From Leptoclinus maculatus (Eukaryota > Chordata > Actinopteri > Perciformes > Stichaeidae), in the NCBI GenBank assembly GCA_032191485.1, contig JAVDOI010000010.1, forward strand, positions 4,535,808 to 4,599,807: a stretch of 64,000 bases of DNA. The letters are read 5' to 3'. The notes under the pieces are model-generated. The model did no database searches and was not told the origin of the DNA. It saw only the letters and a program-made list of their open reading frames with translations. The translations under genes were made by a program, and so were the position numbers. This document shows positions 1-14,300 of this stretch, piece after piece (position 1 is the first letter of the stretch; each line of letters starts with the position of its first letter).

Positions 1-213
1 TGCAAGTAAAATAATTATTATACGATATTATATATTACAAAATAATAATTATGTACAAGGGGTACACATTATTACCTCAAATAGCTGCACTGTTCAAAAC
101 TATTGTATGTAATAAGATGAGGCATCATATTCTATTTTTTCTAATGTCCTATTCTATTCTGTGTTAAAGAGAATCACATATATATATATACAGCATTAAT
201 TATGCTGTAGTCA

Positions 214-287
<74 letters not shown>

Positions 288-3200
288 GCCTAAGGGTTGA
301 CTAGAACCAGTTTCCATTTTTCCAGTACTTTACTTTAAGCTGTGCTACAACCTTTGTGTTACACTTAGTATAAAACATTGCCTCAGTTTGTATTTCTGCA
401 ATGATTTCCTATCCTTTCTGATTATATTGGGGTAATGGTGTATATAACTTCATTAGACCACTACAAATAAGTTATAGAACAGACCAATGAAATTAATAAT
501 TTTTTAATTCATGTATCCAGGGTCACCTGCCTGACCTTTACTCATGCATTAGTATTGTATCAGGCAAGAGGCTCTCAAGACAAGATCATGTTTTCAGTGA
601 GCAATGAAACCAGTTACCATGGCGACACATATGTATACGTGCTTCACAGATGATTATTTTGATAATTGAGTCATTTTTTTTTATGAATATCAGTTTTGGT
701 TTCAGCTGCATACCTGCTGTTACATCCGCTGTCTTTCCTCTATTAATGAATCAATAGTAGTGGAATTAGGCATTTTTAAGACACAACAGTGGATTGCGCT
801 TATTTGGGCACTTGACATTATAAAAAGGCATCACAAAGAAGCAATGCTGAATTAAAACAATCAAAGCTGACTTAGTTGACTTGCTAACTAGCTAGCATAT
901 CACTGAGCTCACTACATCCTGTGGTAAGAGTATAATCATACTGGTTTGGTGACTTTGGTCTTTTAATAGAGCCCTTAACCCGACCAGCGTAACTTATGTC
1001 AACACATGCTATTGCCTCAAGATTAGTATTATTTTTACTTCTTGTTGTCATGGAGCAGATATTTCAACAATGATTTGACTGTGATGGTCAAACAACTAGG
1101 TCTGTTCTCATGCATTTGACTGTGCTTCACAGCCGTGAGCACAATTTTTGTTTTCCCTTTAGGGCACAAACAGATGTGAGTCACGCTGTGACTTCCTCGT
1201 AGATATGCAGTGCAAAATCCAAAAAATGTGTTGGAATTTGCATGAAGGAGGCTGCAGACAGCCAACAACACATGTGAGAAGAATGCAGCAGAATAATAAC
1301 ACTGGATATATGATATTTCTTCTTTTTGATCAGATGTCCTATGTAATTGAATACAAGCAAATGTATAAAGGATTATAGTTGTTTACAGTGTACCAATTAC
1401 TACAAATTATTCTTAAAAAGCAAACCCTGGAAATAATTGTCTTAAGTTTCAGATGATATTTCTTTCCTGGCTCTTTCTCTCTCACCAGACATAATTTGAT
1501 CTAAATGGCTGTGGTGTCTGGGGAACTAATTAGGAGCTCTTATTGCGAGTGTCTGTAGGAAAATACACAATTTGATATCGGTGTTGGGAGCGCTGAGCAC
1601 TCAAAGGTCAACCTGACCTATCGACAACCCGGCTGAAACCAGACCCGCTAAACTGCTAACCAGCAAGATGCCTGCATACACACACGCACATATGAAAGAA
1701 GGCGCCTCATGGGAATGTGTACACACACGCAAACACAAGACCCCAGTTACTGATCCTCACATGATTTCTGTGAGTAGATGTGAATGTCGCTGTTTCTGTC
1801 ACTGCTGCAGAACACAGATTGCTAATAAGTATATTTGTGGGCCACATAGAATAATTTACTTGCAGTAAAAAGCTACAACATATGGCAAAATAATTTTTGT
1901 TTTAGCTGTATTTGACCTTCAACGGTTTTTCCTTAAATTCTTAAAATGAAAAATATGTCTCATGGTGTATTGGATAATATGGAATCATTGTGTTGTACAT
2001 TTTCTTGTATTCTATATGCTGTCTCATTCGTGTGCACATACGCACAACCAACAAATAACTGTCACCTCCCTTGTCCCAAATGTCCTCTGCATTGACCCCC
2101 AAAACCAACAACACAATGGTAGTTCAAATTCAGCTCTCCTTGTTGTGCTCATATTAAGACTATGTCCTTTCTCAGACACAATATGTTGCACATCATATGT
2201 ACATTACTAGTCACACTCTAAGACACTACCCCACTGTTCCCTGAGTGACTCAATGTTTTGCACATACAGTGTTGTCGTCCTTTACCGAACATACTACACC
2301 GCTTTGTTTAATTTTGTCGTGCACGCTAACACTCACACAATCTGAGCAGAGAACCTGCCTGGTGAGTACATTTGCATCTTTCATTCACAACTGATTTACA
2401 AGTTAAAACGCCCCACCCAACAACAAAAATGTTTTCAACAAATACTGTGACGCATTCAGGCCAAATAACACGAAGCAACACTGCACAGCACAAGAACGGT
2501 GAATACTAAAGCAGACTGTGGTTGTGATTATTGATTATTGGAAGTGCAAATTGATGGCAAAGACTACTAGGTAAAGGGAGCTCACATAATGGTCCCCCCT
2601 CCATCCGTAGTTTAATTAGACATCAGGACAGAAATGTGTCTTTGGGGATGTCAGTGCAGCTAAAGCCTATAAATGTAATGAGACTCTGGCACTTTGTGTG
2701 ATGAAATAAAGCCTCTGTAAGATCTTTCACAAGCAGTCTCACATGGTGCTCCGTTGCAGTAAGACTAACTGTTTGTTCATTTTAGAGGAAAGTTCACCAT
2801 CATATCTGTGTTGTTGACCAATCAGATCGGAATAAGCCACTGCCGATGATGAAACATTCAGGGTTGGATTGCACAAAGATGAGCAATGTTCCAGCTCACC
2901 ACAGGATGTTTCACTTGATGTTTACTTATTTTTTTGCTATGACATTGTATTACAGAGAGTAGTTATATTGATTGTATTAGGCATATTAGACGGTCATACT
3001 GCTCTTTTCTTAATGGGCAAAATGAGAGAAAAAATATTCAAACTTTGGTACAGTTTTGTTGGTTTGGTACTAACGTACTGGTTGTATTGCAAATTGTCTG
3101 ATCTCCCTCTATCTTAAATACTTTTGTAAAAATGTACAAATTGTTCAAATATGTGTCCATTCTATCTACAGTCGTCAGCTCCTGTGTGAAAATGCAATGT

Positions 3201-3336
3201 TTCACCTCTCCATGAGGAGGCAGAGTCCGTCTGACATCAAGAGAGAACTGTGACGCTGTTCTGACACCTAGTGGAGAACTCTATAATAACATGTGAAGAC
3301 TAATGAACCGACTTAAAGATACAGAGCTCCACATAC
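1..3336. other. Intron or downstream part of the myomegalin gene; no exon recognised
   Basis: No family-like exon could be recognised here on either strand, although the myomegalin gene must continue leftwards. The stretch holds a CT/CA microsatellite at 215-286 and AT-rich DNA. The open frames present are short, carry no domain signal and have no consistent splice borders. Confidence 0.6.
215..286. repeat. (CT)n followed by (CA)n microsatellite
   Basis: A run of CT repeats at about 215-229 passes directly into about 28 CA repeats up to 286. This is a compound dinucleotide repeat of the kind abundant in teleost introns. Confidence 0.95.
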
Positions 3337-5998
3337 CTGCATCTCCTGTTCGATGCGCAGCCTCTCTCGGACAAGTTCCTCCTGATAATACTGTAAGAAT
3401 GGAGACAGACTATTAACTTACTGTATGTACTAATCTGAGAATTAAAATAATTAACATTACAATACATTTTGAGATTAAAGAAACACAAACAGGAAAGGGA
3501 ACGAATGAACCTTCACAGAAAAACCATTGTTTTTTCTACATCATACTTCATGGGAGAATACTTGAACACAAAAATTCTGAATTTCCCCCGCTGGGGATCA
3601 ATACAGGTTTATCTTATCTTACATGTTCCCCTGCAGTGTGACTTTTGTCTGAGTAGCAGTTTGTGCGTGCAGATAGTTATTGTGACCTACATGAATAGCT
3701 GTTAAAATAAGGTTTGGGAATGTCACATATGCTGCTTTCTAGAATAGAAGTTTGGCCAGAGGCGACATGGTGGTCCAGAGGAATGCATTAATATTAGAAG
3801 TCTTGTAAACACCGTCCAGGGTTTGCATGATATACTCTAGGGATGACTAGCTGATAGAAACAGATTTACTGAAGGGTTCCAACACTTTCTTGTCTGGGTA
3901 TCCATTTGTTAAGACTCCGAAGAGGTTTTTTTATGTTAGGCATCATTAATAATAGCAATACAATGTCTACATACATCCACATCCTTGTCCTTCTGCAGCA
4001 GAGATGAAGACAGCTCCTGAACTTGTCCCTCCAGATCTCCCACCCTGAGTGTGAGAGTCGTCTTCTCTCCGCTCAGCTCTGTGATGAGCGCCTCCTTGGA
4101 GCAAAGATCTTTAGTCAGCTCCTCTATTAATCTGTCTTTGTTGGTGTTGGATGGGGACAGGATGCTGGGAGGCCTCTCGTCCTCTGTGGTGTCCTCCATG
4201 GGGGTGTCTAGAGAGAGGAGGGAGGCGTGGGAGTGCGATCCAGCCAGCGAGGCCATCCGCTCAGCCTCGCTGCGTGCTAGCTGGGCCTCCTGAAAATACA
4301 CACGCATACACAGTTAGGATTTGTAAACCTGATGTGTGTCAGTTCAACCAGCAGAGGGTGTGAGCAGACGAACCTCCTGCAGGACCTGAATCTTAGTCTC
4401 AAGCACTTGCTCCATGTGGTCGATTTCCTGCTGTCTCTCCCGACACCGTCTCTGCAGCTCGGCCTCATTGTGATTGGTCAAGCTCTCTGCTGTTATGCTG
4501 TTCAACAGGGAAAAAGGCAAGTCAGAGTTGATCAGAGGCATCGCAATGACTACAGCCCAAATCAGCTCAGTTGAAATGCACACACTATTGTAGCCAGTGG
4601 TGTAAGCATTGGAACATGATGCAGAGCCAAGACACAAAGATGTCATCACTCTCCTGTCTGCTATGGTGCTCATGGGAGACCCAACACCTTTTCCACATGG
4701 TTTAGGCTTTTGTTGTCATGGTTAGTGGCGTTCACACAATCTGTACGTGGTGAAAGGTTAAAAACATACAGCATATGATGCAATTCAAGTCCTTTTTCCT
4801 GTTGTAAGTAACCTGGACTTTGTGGTGTCCAACTCAATTGATACACACTGTGAAAGCTACATATACATACGAACATTCTAAACTTTCTGAAATGTGAAAT
4901 TCCTCACACTCATCCTGTTTCTTTTGTATTCCCGGTTCATGCCTTAAGTGTTCCTCCCACTCCTCCTGTTCGAGCATCTGTCTATATCACTTAGTCATTC
5001 AACGACGCCATCCCAGAATTTCTGCTCCCAGAATGGCACACGCCACAATGTCGCCATGAGTCCTGCCCTGGACCCTCTCTACGTACGTTTTTAACTCTGT
5101 CTCACCGCATGCAACAGCTCAAATAGCTGGGATATTTTCAACCAGTATGAGTAATGCAAATCTCTGTCTCGTGGACAAGTGTCCTTTATGTGTAGTGGAC
5201 AAGACCTTCATGCTAAGCGCCAGCCTTTCTGCGAGATGTCAGTAATCTTGGTCTGTCAACAATACAAACAACTTAAACTACCGAGAAATAATGTGAAGCT
5301 TCAAGTTCATGGGACTCAAGACACTGTCAGATAAGACTGTGCTTAAAAATGAGACGCTCAGGCATGAAGTGTTGGTCAGACTGTAACAATACTACAGAAT
5401 GTGAAGAGAGGGAGCGACAACGGCAACAGAAATAGAGACCAGTAATACAAACCATTTAGTCCTTTCCAAGAGCACCGACAATAATGAACTATACCTATTT
5501 AAAGGTCAACAACCATGATCTTCAACCACGATCTCTGTCAATTTCAGCAGTAACGCAGGCCGACGGCTGTGAAAAGTAAGACGTACAGAATGATGACTGA
5601 AATGACCCAACCCAGAAAGACCACCACCCTGGGCTACATTGCACATGGAATCAACCAAACTCCAGCAGCAGGTTCAAGCTCCATCCGGGAGCAATAGAAG
5701 CCCAGCAGGTAGAGGAGGACGTGAGTTTTAAGGGAATCGACAGTATAAAAAGGGACGAACAATTGTCTTTAACTGGTATTTCCTGTCTTGAACTACCGGT
5801 ATACATATAATCACCTGAGACAATTCTGATGAGTCCCCGGGTTAAAGGGCAGTCTTCCTCATTATCGTGTCACATTTAGATCAACAGCAGTTGTTAGAGC
5901 CTGTCGACAATAATCTTAAACAAGACTTTTGTAACATGTTAGGGGTTTAAATTGTGGGTCTCATTTGTCTATCCATGAAGGCTTCTGTGTGTCCTTAA

Positions 5999-6056
<58 letters not shown>

Positions 6057-6152
6057 CTCTTTCAGCTGCTGCATGACATATGAGCTGTTGGAGATATGAG
6101 GTGTTGCCACAGTTAGGACTGGACCATGGAGCCAATATCCATAGATGGAGGT

Positions 6153-6212
<60 letters not shown>

Positions 6213-8262
6213 TAAACTAATTGGATCCCATAATGTTACACAGACTATTGATGAAGGCTCTCTGAATAAAGCGAGACTGTACAGTGTTACATTTTTCAAA
6301 GATAGTCTTTTGACTTCTCAGTTAAGTTTTCTTTGGTGCTCTGTATCTTTAGATAATTAGTTGTTTTGACACCAACATTCACACTTACAAACTGTATAAT
6401 CTTAGTTTATTTAAGGTTAGGGTTGCACATTAATAAATAATCATGATAAAAAAAAAATGGAAGACTTACAGTGCTTTGTCCAAAAAATGCTGTTTCTCCT
6501 GGAGCTCCTGCTTCAAGCTCTCTACTTCCACCTTCAGCTCGATGTTCTGCAACAGATGAAAGTAGTAGTAGGTCAGTCACTGGTCATGAGTTAATCGGTC
6601 ATTACACATCATCAAACATCTCCTCCAACATCAGCATTAAATCGTGCACCAGATAAATGACAATTTGTAATTATACTGTAGTATCAATGATAGCGGCCAA
6701 TTACTATAATATTCCTGTTAAAGTCATCAAGAAGCCTTACAATATTGGCAAAACAGATGAAACTGATTTATTCTATACATTCTGTAATTTCATACAATTA
6801 CATAAAGAAAGCCAAGTTACAATATATTTTGGAGATACCTCGCTCACCTGATTCATCATCAATAAAAAAGATCTCATCACTTTGTGTAGGGTGTGCCTGT
6901 TCTGTATATCTGAGGTTCAGTATTTAAAAGAAAAGGTTTTAATATGTTTGACATGCTGTCTTTCCTTGTTTTTATATTCACTGGGTTTGTCTGTATCTAA
7001 CGTTTTCTTCCCTCCCTCACATCTAGAGTACTGTTCCTCTTGTTTCTTACATCTCTTCATCACAAACTAGCCTCTCTGTCTCTGTGTGAATCAGGCTCAG
7101 TACAGAACATGTGAGCGTGCTGTCATGGCTGGTATATTTAGAGCTGGTGAATTCAGGGCACCTCAGATATTCACCTTCGTGGCTAAAGGCTAAACTCCAC
7201 AGTTTGTTTACCTGCAGGGGTCCACATGGGACATTTTTTGAGCCAATCAGGGCTTTTACACTGGGGGACAGAGGATTTAAACAGCAGGATTGGTGGGGCT
7301 CATTCTTTACGTTCTGACTTTAGAGAGCCGCAAGAGGACAGTTTATCCATCTGTCTGTCTGCTGGACTCATCTGATAGCTGGTTTCATCACTACAGCTTG
7401 GCTCGTGTTCATCTCAACAGATGGTCCACTATCTCTCGTCCGTCATCTTGATTTATCTGAGTCTCGGTCCCTGTGTCTGTCTCTCCTCTCCTCCCTTGTT
7501 CTTTCTCTCTTTTTGTCTTAGAAACTTTTTAGTATATGTTAAAGCATGTCCAAGCCTGTTGTTCCCCTGTGTCTGTCAGAGAGCTTCATGTCCTTAACAC
7601 TCACAGAGAGCCGGGCTACATGTGCACCAACACTCACAGCCTGAAACCGATACTCCTGAGAGGCACCATGAGTGATCAACACGCACATACTACACATACA
7701 CTCACAATACACATAAACTGGTCACGTCAAATCAGAAAGTGACAAATATCCATGGAGTTTAGGTTATTTAAAGTTAGTGTTTTTAGCAAAACAAAATACA
7801 AAAAGAAAACATTTTGTTTCTTAATATTATCGTCAATTTAATTAAATTCGTAAAACTGTACATGTGCACTATTAGCACATTTTCTTAAAGAGATAAGGAC
7901 AGCAGAAATTAATTCTAAGGGACACGAGGTTGTTTAGAAAATTGCATTTTACTTATGAAATAACAATAACTCTAATAACTATTCAATGTTTAACATTTGT
8001 TTAACGTTTTAAAGGCTTGCATATATATTTTTTCAGGTTTATGTAAGGCTCTTCAAGGACATAGACACAAAGCTCATGTTTATAATTAATTTTCTTTGGA
8101 CTAATTAATCTCTCAAGAACTCAACTGTGCAGTCAAGTAATGCAGCAGCAACTAACTTATGAAACACATGACCGGCCATGTGCTCTGCATAGCTAATGAC
8201 TGTAAATGATTCACCTAAATGCTCTGATAATAAATGAATGTCACTCACAAGCCACAGGAACA

Positions 8263-8304
<42 letters not shown>

Positions 8305-11300
8305 AACAACTTTGCTTACAGTAAGAGAGACATTTTCTCTCTTGAAAACAGTTCTATATATAGACACTCATCACAGTGCACCAGCTGCTATTATGGCCCC
8401 TCCTGGCCTGCCGGCCCCCAGCAACAGATCCCCTAATAACCAAACTGTGCAAGAGGAGGGACACGGCTGCACTTCAAAACACTTGACAGGAGTGTTACTC
8501 ATAAACCAAACACCTGCAACATTGTGACTGATCACCTACTGACAGATATTATATTTTACTCTCAGTTTGTGTGTTGATGATGCTGCTTATTTTGCATATT
8601 CCATAGTAAACCATTCATGCCCTGGTAGCATCACTTTATTTACATGAATGAAAACAGTGAAATACGCTACGAAATACTGAAAAATCTGAATTCAAAGATA
8701 TTCAATTTACAATCCCATAAGATAAAGAAAAAGCAGCAAAACCTTTTCAACGGAGAAGCTGGAAGTAGGGAATTTTTGGTAAAAAAATTAATGATTAATT
8801 ATTATCAAAATAGCTGATGATTAGCTTTCTCTCGATCAATCAAAAAATGAACTGCACGGCACGACTGAATTTAAATCCTTTAAAAAAAAATGACACCAGT
8901 GTAACAAACCATATGAAGAAGAGAAACATACAAACCCACTTTGTCATATGGACACTCATGGATGCATGTGATAAATAAATCATTGCACTCAAGCCTGCTC
9001 TATAAATAGAGTCTCTGGAGCTCAGAGAGAGATCAGTATGTGCCCAGGACCAGCACACCTCATCTGTACTGTATTACACTGAAATGCTTTGGCGGATGGG
9101 AACATTGACACTGTCATGACACTCAACCAACAGAGCAATGGGCAGCTCAGGTCAGATAACAGCTATGGAACAAAGATTTAGTCTCCAATAAAACAGTGAT
9201 TATCCTTCAGCTGCACAGAGTGAGAGATTGTGAAGCACAAGGATTAAAATCCCTTCAGATGACGTGGGATCAGTTTACTCAATCACTGCTGGTATGCAGT
9301 AATTGTGAAGGATAAGTTGCAGGACCGCTCAGGTCTTGTTTGACTGGATCAAACCGCCATTTAGCTTTTCTCAAAGAGTTGTTGATGATCGGAGAGGCGA
9401 GTTTTAAATGCCGACTGGCTCGTGTAAACAGACAACAGCTGAGCCGGGTCACCTTGTTGTAGACGCACACTTCTCACGCACAGAGTGACACAGATCGACG
9501 CACACCCCGAGACAAACAGAGTCGTAGAGAACGCCTACAGATATTGGCACATGCATATAAATGATGCATAAAAAAAACGCTGAAGGCTTTAGGATCTGTA
9601 CAGCATACAGGAAGGACACACACTGTTCTTTTCGCTGCCTTGGCCTGTCATAGCTAGTGTAGCAAGGAATAAAAGCAGGCCACAATTTAAAGTTGACATT
9701 TTTAAATTTAAATCAGGAAGTATTTGATAAACGCAAGGATGCTTCGATCCAGCTTCTCCTCTCTTTATCCCAAATCCAACTAGTGCTCTTTTTGTTCCAA
9801 ATACACACCTGTACATGTCACTTAGTACAACTTATTACAACATTATCCAAAAAATGAGACCAGAGACTGCTGTGGTACCAAAGTTTGAGTCAGTGGTCCA
9901 ACTTGGTGTTACGACACATTTTGGTCTGGACCAAAAAAGGAAGAGGATCAATATCCAGCTCTGCTAACGGCTCACACACATGTCGCCATGATAAACTTAA
10001 AAAAAAAAAAGATCATCAAAGCCTGACATTCCATTACAGGTTCACAGATGTATCTCACCGGGTCTCTATATATCCAGAGTTGTAGTGTTGTCTGGTTTAG
10101 TATCAAATCCCAGTATAATGAACACAATGCACAGAGGTCCTGCTGGACAGATAGGTGAGCTAGGTACACACACAAACTGCATCAAATATTAGTTCCAGAG
10201 CTAGTTAATGTGTAGTCCCTCACAGGTCAGCCATATTTAAAAACATACACTTGGTAAAACAAACACATCACTTCAACCACCTCAGTGCGACAGCTGGGTC
10301 AACAACAAGTGGCTCTGTAAAGCAACTCTTCAGGACAACAAACCTGTATACTGTCATGATAGCAATCACGTTCTATGACATAAGGCACAAATTAACTCTT
10401 TTGATTGCCTACTCGGTGTCAAATCCCTCCACAAAGCAAAGTGAATCATTTTTGATCATGTTGTTGACAGTGACGTGACCCTTGGCCCCTTCACAACATC
10501 TCCCCACACCCCTTGTAGTCCCATTCATCATTAGTCATTTCCTCATGCTCGACGAGAGGTGCCCTACTCACCGTACGATAGACATCCTCACTGCTCTCCT
10601 CGTACTTCTGCTGTATCCTCTCCTCCAGGAAGTAGATGCGGAGCTTGAGGCTGAAGTTCTCCTTCTTCAAGTCATTCAGGTGCTGTGACAAAGTACGGTA
10701 ACCGTTAGACATGGCCGTCAAAATAGCACCGACACGTCCGTTATGGGTCAGAAATGAACAGTCGTCTTCGACCTATCCGTATAATGGGGGAATAGGGAGT
10801 CCATTATAGGACAGCGACTGTCATGGCATGTCCATCTGTTAGAGTCCGGTAACCGTTAGACATGCTACCTCCTTCTCCAAAAGAGCATAATGTCAAAATA
10901 ATCTAATTATTTACAAAGTGGTATCCTGGCCTCTAACAGGCCATTGGGATACCATCTACAAAAACACACTAAGACTAACACATTCACACACACGCTAGAG
11001 TCTATAGGGGTGTTTGCAGTGCAGAGGGCGACTCTGCAGTCTGGCCGCTCAGCGATGTAGCCATGTCAGCTCCATAGTGTGTTCTGGTCTGCTATGGGAC
11101 GGGACAGGAGCTTATTTTACAGGATGAGACATCCCTGGAATCCCAGTCTGCCAGGGGAGATGGGTGGAGGGGGTGGAGGGGCGGGGGGAGGTAAGAGGTT
11201 CAGGGCTCACAAGCAGTTGTGATATGAAGGGAAATCTCACCCCTTTGCAAAACAGGAGCGCCAAAACGAACAAACAGGGACACGAAGAGAAGAGAGGGGG

Positions 11301-14300
11301 TCAGATTTGTGTCCTTTTTGTTCTTTATTATTTTCTCTGCCGCCTTTTGGTTTTTCCAGTTTAACCACTTCCCGAACTGTTTATAATATATGTTTGAGTG
11401 TGTGGAGGTTGATCCACATTGAGAGAATAGCTGAAACTCTGTCTACAGTAGCCAGAATGTTATATAATCACAACAGTGACTCACCTTCATTTAGTCTCTA
11501 CTGAAGTAGGGATATGACAATCTCAATATTTGTTTTATTTTGCTATTTTGCAAAGTTAATACTTTAACACATTCAGGGTAGCTTGATTAACGAAGTGTTT
11601 CTTTGGAAGACACTATACAATTACACACCACTTTGAGCAAACTACTTTATCTCTTTTTTTCTTACTAATAGATGTGTGTAGGCGTATACGTTCTTGCTGC
11701 TTCAACCCTCTGAACTCCAACTGGGTCAAACATATTTAGTATCCTAGAGCAGGTTTAGTACCCCTCACATCCAAAATAATGGGTTTTCTGAATACATTTT
11801 ACTTAATAACCTAAATGTAAAAATAATCCATTATAAGTAAAAGCCATGCATTCAAAATCTTACTTAAGTAAAAGTACAGCAACATGTACTTTAAGTATCA
11901 AAAATGTATAGAACCTGTCAGTGTAATATTTTATGATTGGATTATTACAGATACAACTGTATTCATCATTGTATGTGGTTCGTTAAAGTAATTTTAACTA
12001 TTTAATTTAGTTTAATTTACAATATAACGATGTATCTTTTCTGAAAAACTGATCATATGGTTTGTATACCTTGATCTTAAAAGTAACTAGAAGTCTTACT
12101 ACAGCTGTCAGAAAAATGTAAAATATTTTTGTAGATGCATAAAAAAATAGAAAAGAGAATTGCTAAAGTAAAGTGGAAGTATCTCCAAATTGTACTTAAG
12201 TAACGTTAATCTTATCTTTTCAGAAAATAAGAATATATAGTAGCTGGCTGAGAGTATTGACAATGCCTCAACATAAAGAGGATACAGACAGCCCCAAAAG
12301 GGCTCAGACTCATAGTATTAGAGTCCTATATTTACATTAATCAATATTTTCTATATAAAGATTAATAATGAGTCAAATGACAAAGTCTATGTAAAAGGGC
12401 GGTTGCTCTTAGTGATGACCCAACTAAGCAGCTCTGCAGAGCTTTTTTCATCTATTTTAGTTGGCTAATTATAGTTAATAGTTTTGGTAGTATAGTTAGG
12501 ACATTTACTTTATGGTTCAGTCTCACCAGTCTCAATAAATTGAGTTTCTAGCAGTTGCAGGCAACCATTTCAGAGAAAGAAAAGGATCTGATAAACCGAC
12601 TACTGCCCAGCACCAAACAAGAGACCGACAAAGTTAGCAACTAGCTAAAGCTAGCTTGTGATAACAGTTAAGATTAGTGAGCTAAATGCCGAGATATTTT
12701 TCTCAGACGTTGGTGGAGACAAAAACAGAGCTAAAAGGACAGTAAATATTGGACTTAACGTTACAGTAATTTTGGTGTCAAGAAACATGAGTGAATGCTG
12801 AGGTTTCTTTGTGTCTGTTGGATGTGAAACTAGAGCTGTTAGCCTGTTAGCATCATGTCATGGCTGATGGGATGGTTTGGTGTTTTGGCCAAAGCCGATG
12901 AAGCCAACGGAAAAGTCTTTGGGACACACTGAGAGTATGAATGTTATTGAAGGGGATGAGTCAATATCATCCGACCTTTGAGAGAACATGCTACTTTCTA
13001 TAATTTGACTATGATAGTTGAATAGTTATGTTAAATTCAGAAACTGCCCTGACAAAGGTTAACCAGCATGCGAAGGTAGTGTGACTGATGGGAGCGGGAC
13101 TTATCGGAAAGAAGTTGGATGAAATAGGAGACCTGGGAGCTGTGAGCCACAGCACTATTAATAGGGAGGTGTCCTGAATCTCACCGAGCGGTGAATCCCT
13201 GAATGTCCCACAGAGAGATGAGTGAACAGAAGTAAAATAACAGAAAGGAAGACAGGCTCCACTTAGTCTTTTTGGTCTCATATTAAAAGCTCTCTAAAGT
13301 CAAGCTTCAAGACAAATTTCCAGTGCAAAGAGCATCAATAATGAAGTAACTGAAACATGTTACCAGCACATGCAATTACGTCATTATTAGTTCTTGTTTC
13401 ATTCATCGAGTGAACCTATTTAAGGGTCACATTACGTGCTGTTGATAAATAATTCTGAGCAAAGATAGGACAGGCGCCAGGCGGAGTCTCCACCCAACAT
13501 TAGGGATGACATCATGTACATAGTGTGTGTTTTTAAACTCCACACATGACCCAACACATACACACTCACTTTTCAGCTCTCCATCAAAGAAAAACACGCG
13601 GGAGTGAATATGTGTAAATGTGTGTGTGCAGTATGTGTTTATTTCATTGTGAAAGTGACACATCCAAGAATTGGCAGCCATCTCCAGCTCTGAGTAGTTT
13701 TAGAAAGTAAAGTAAAGTAAAGCTTTCGTGACTAGTTGGTGACACCTCCCGTTTTATGAGGCTCAGCCGCACCTCCAAAATAACATTAAAGGACTATTAC
13801 TGGTGGTGAGTTTTCAGTGACAGTTTTAGTGCTGGCTGGTGTGTATTGAAGTAAAAGTGTGTTGACTTGGAATCAATGTAGTACTGTCTGGGTATTTCAG
13901 AGGACAACCTACTATTAAGGTGTATCGGAAAAGACTGCAAAAGGACAATATTGATTGATATGCTTCTGTTGTTTCTAGATAAAGTCTTTTGTTCTCTCCA
14001 AGAAGTTACAACAGATTAACGGATGGAGGGAGCAGAAAACCTACTCTAAACTATTGTGACAATACTTTGATACTTAAAGGAATATTTTACTCGGGGAATA
14101 CACTTATTCCCTTTTCAATAACACTATCATGTCTGAGCTTTTATAATGAAGCTAGATTCTCGAGCTGATTAGCTTTGCATAGCATAAAAAGTGCTGGGAA
14201 AGAAATCCACCAACCAAATTGCTAAAGCCCAGTAATTATCACTTTGTATGTCGTTTCTTTCATGAGTAAACAGAAGTGTAAAAACAACGTTTTGTGTCTC

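Noticed and set aside
5961..6360. Open frames reading Val-Cys or His-Thr repeats
   Set aside because: They are translations of the GT/CA microsatellites. The same applies at 8206-8527, 48002-48784 and 57808-58047.
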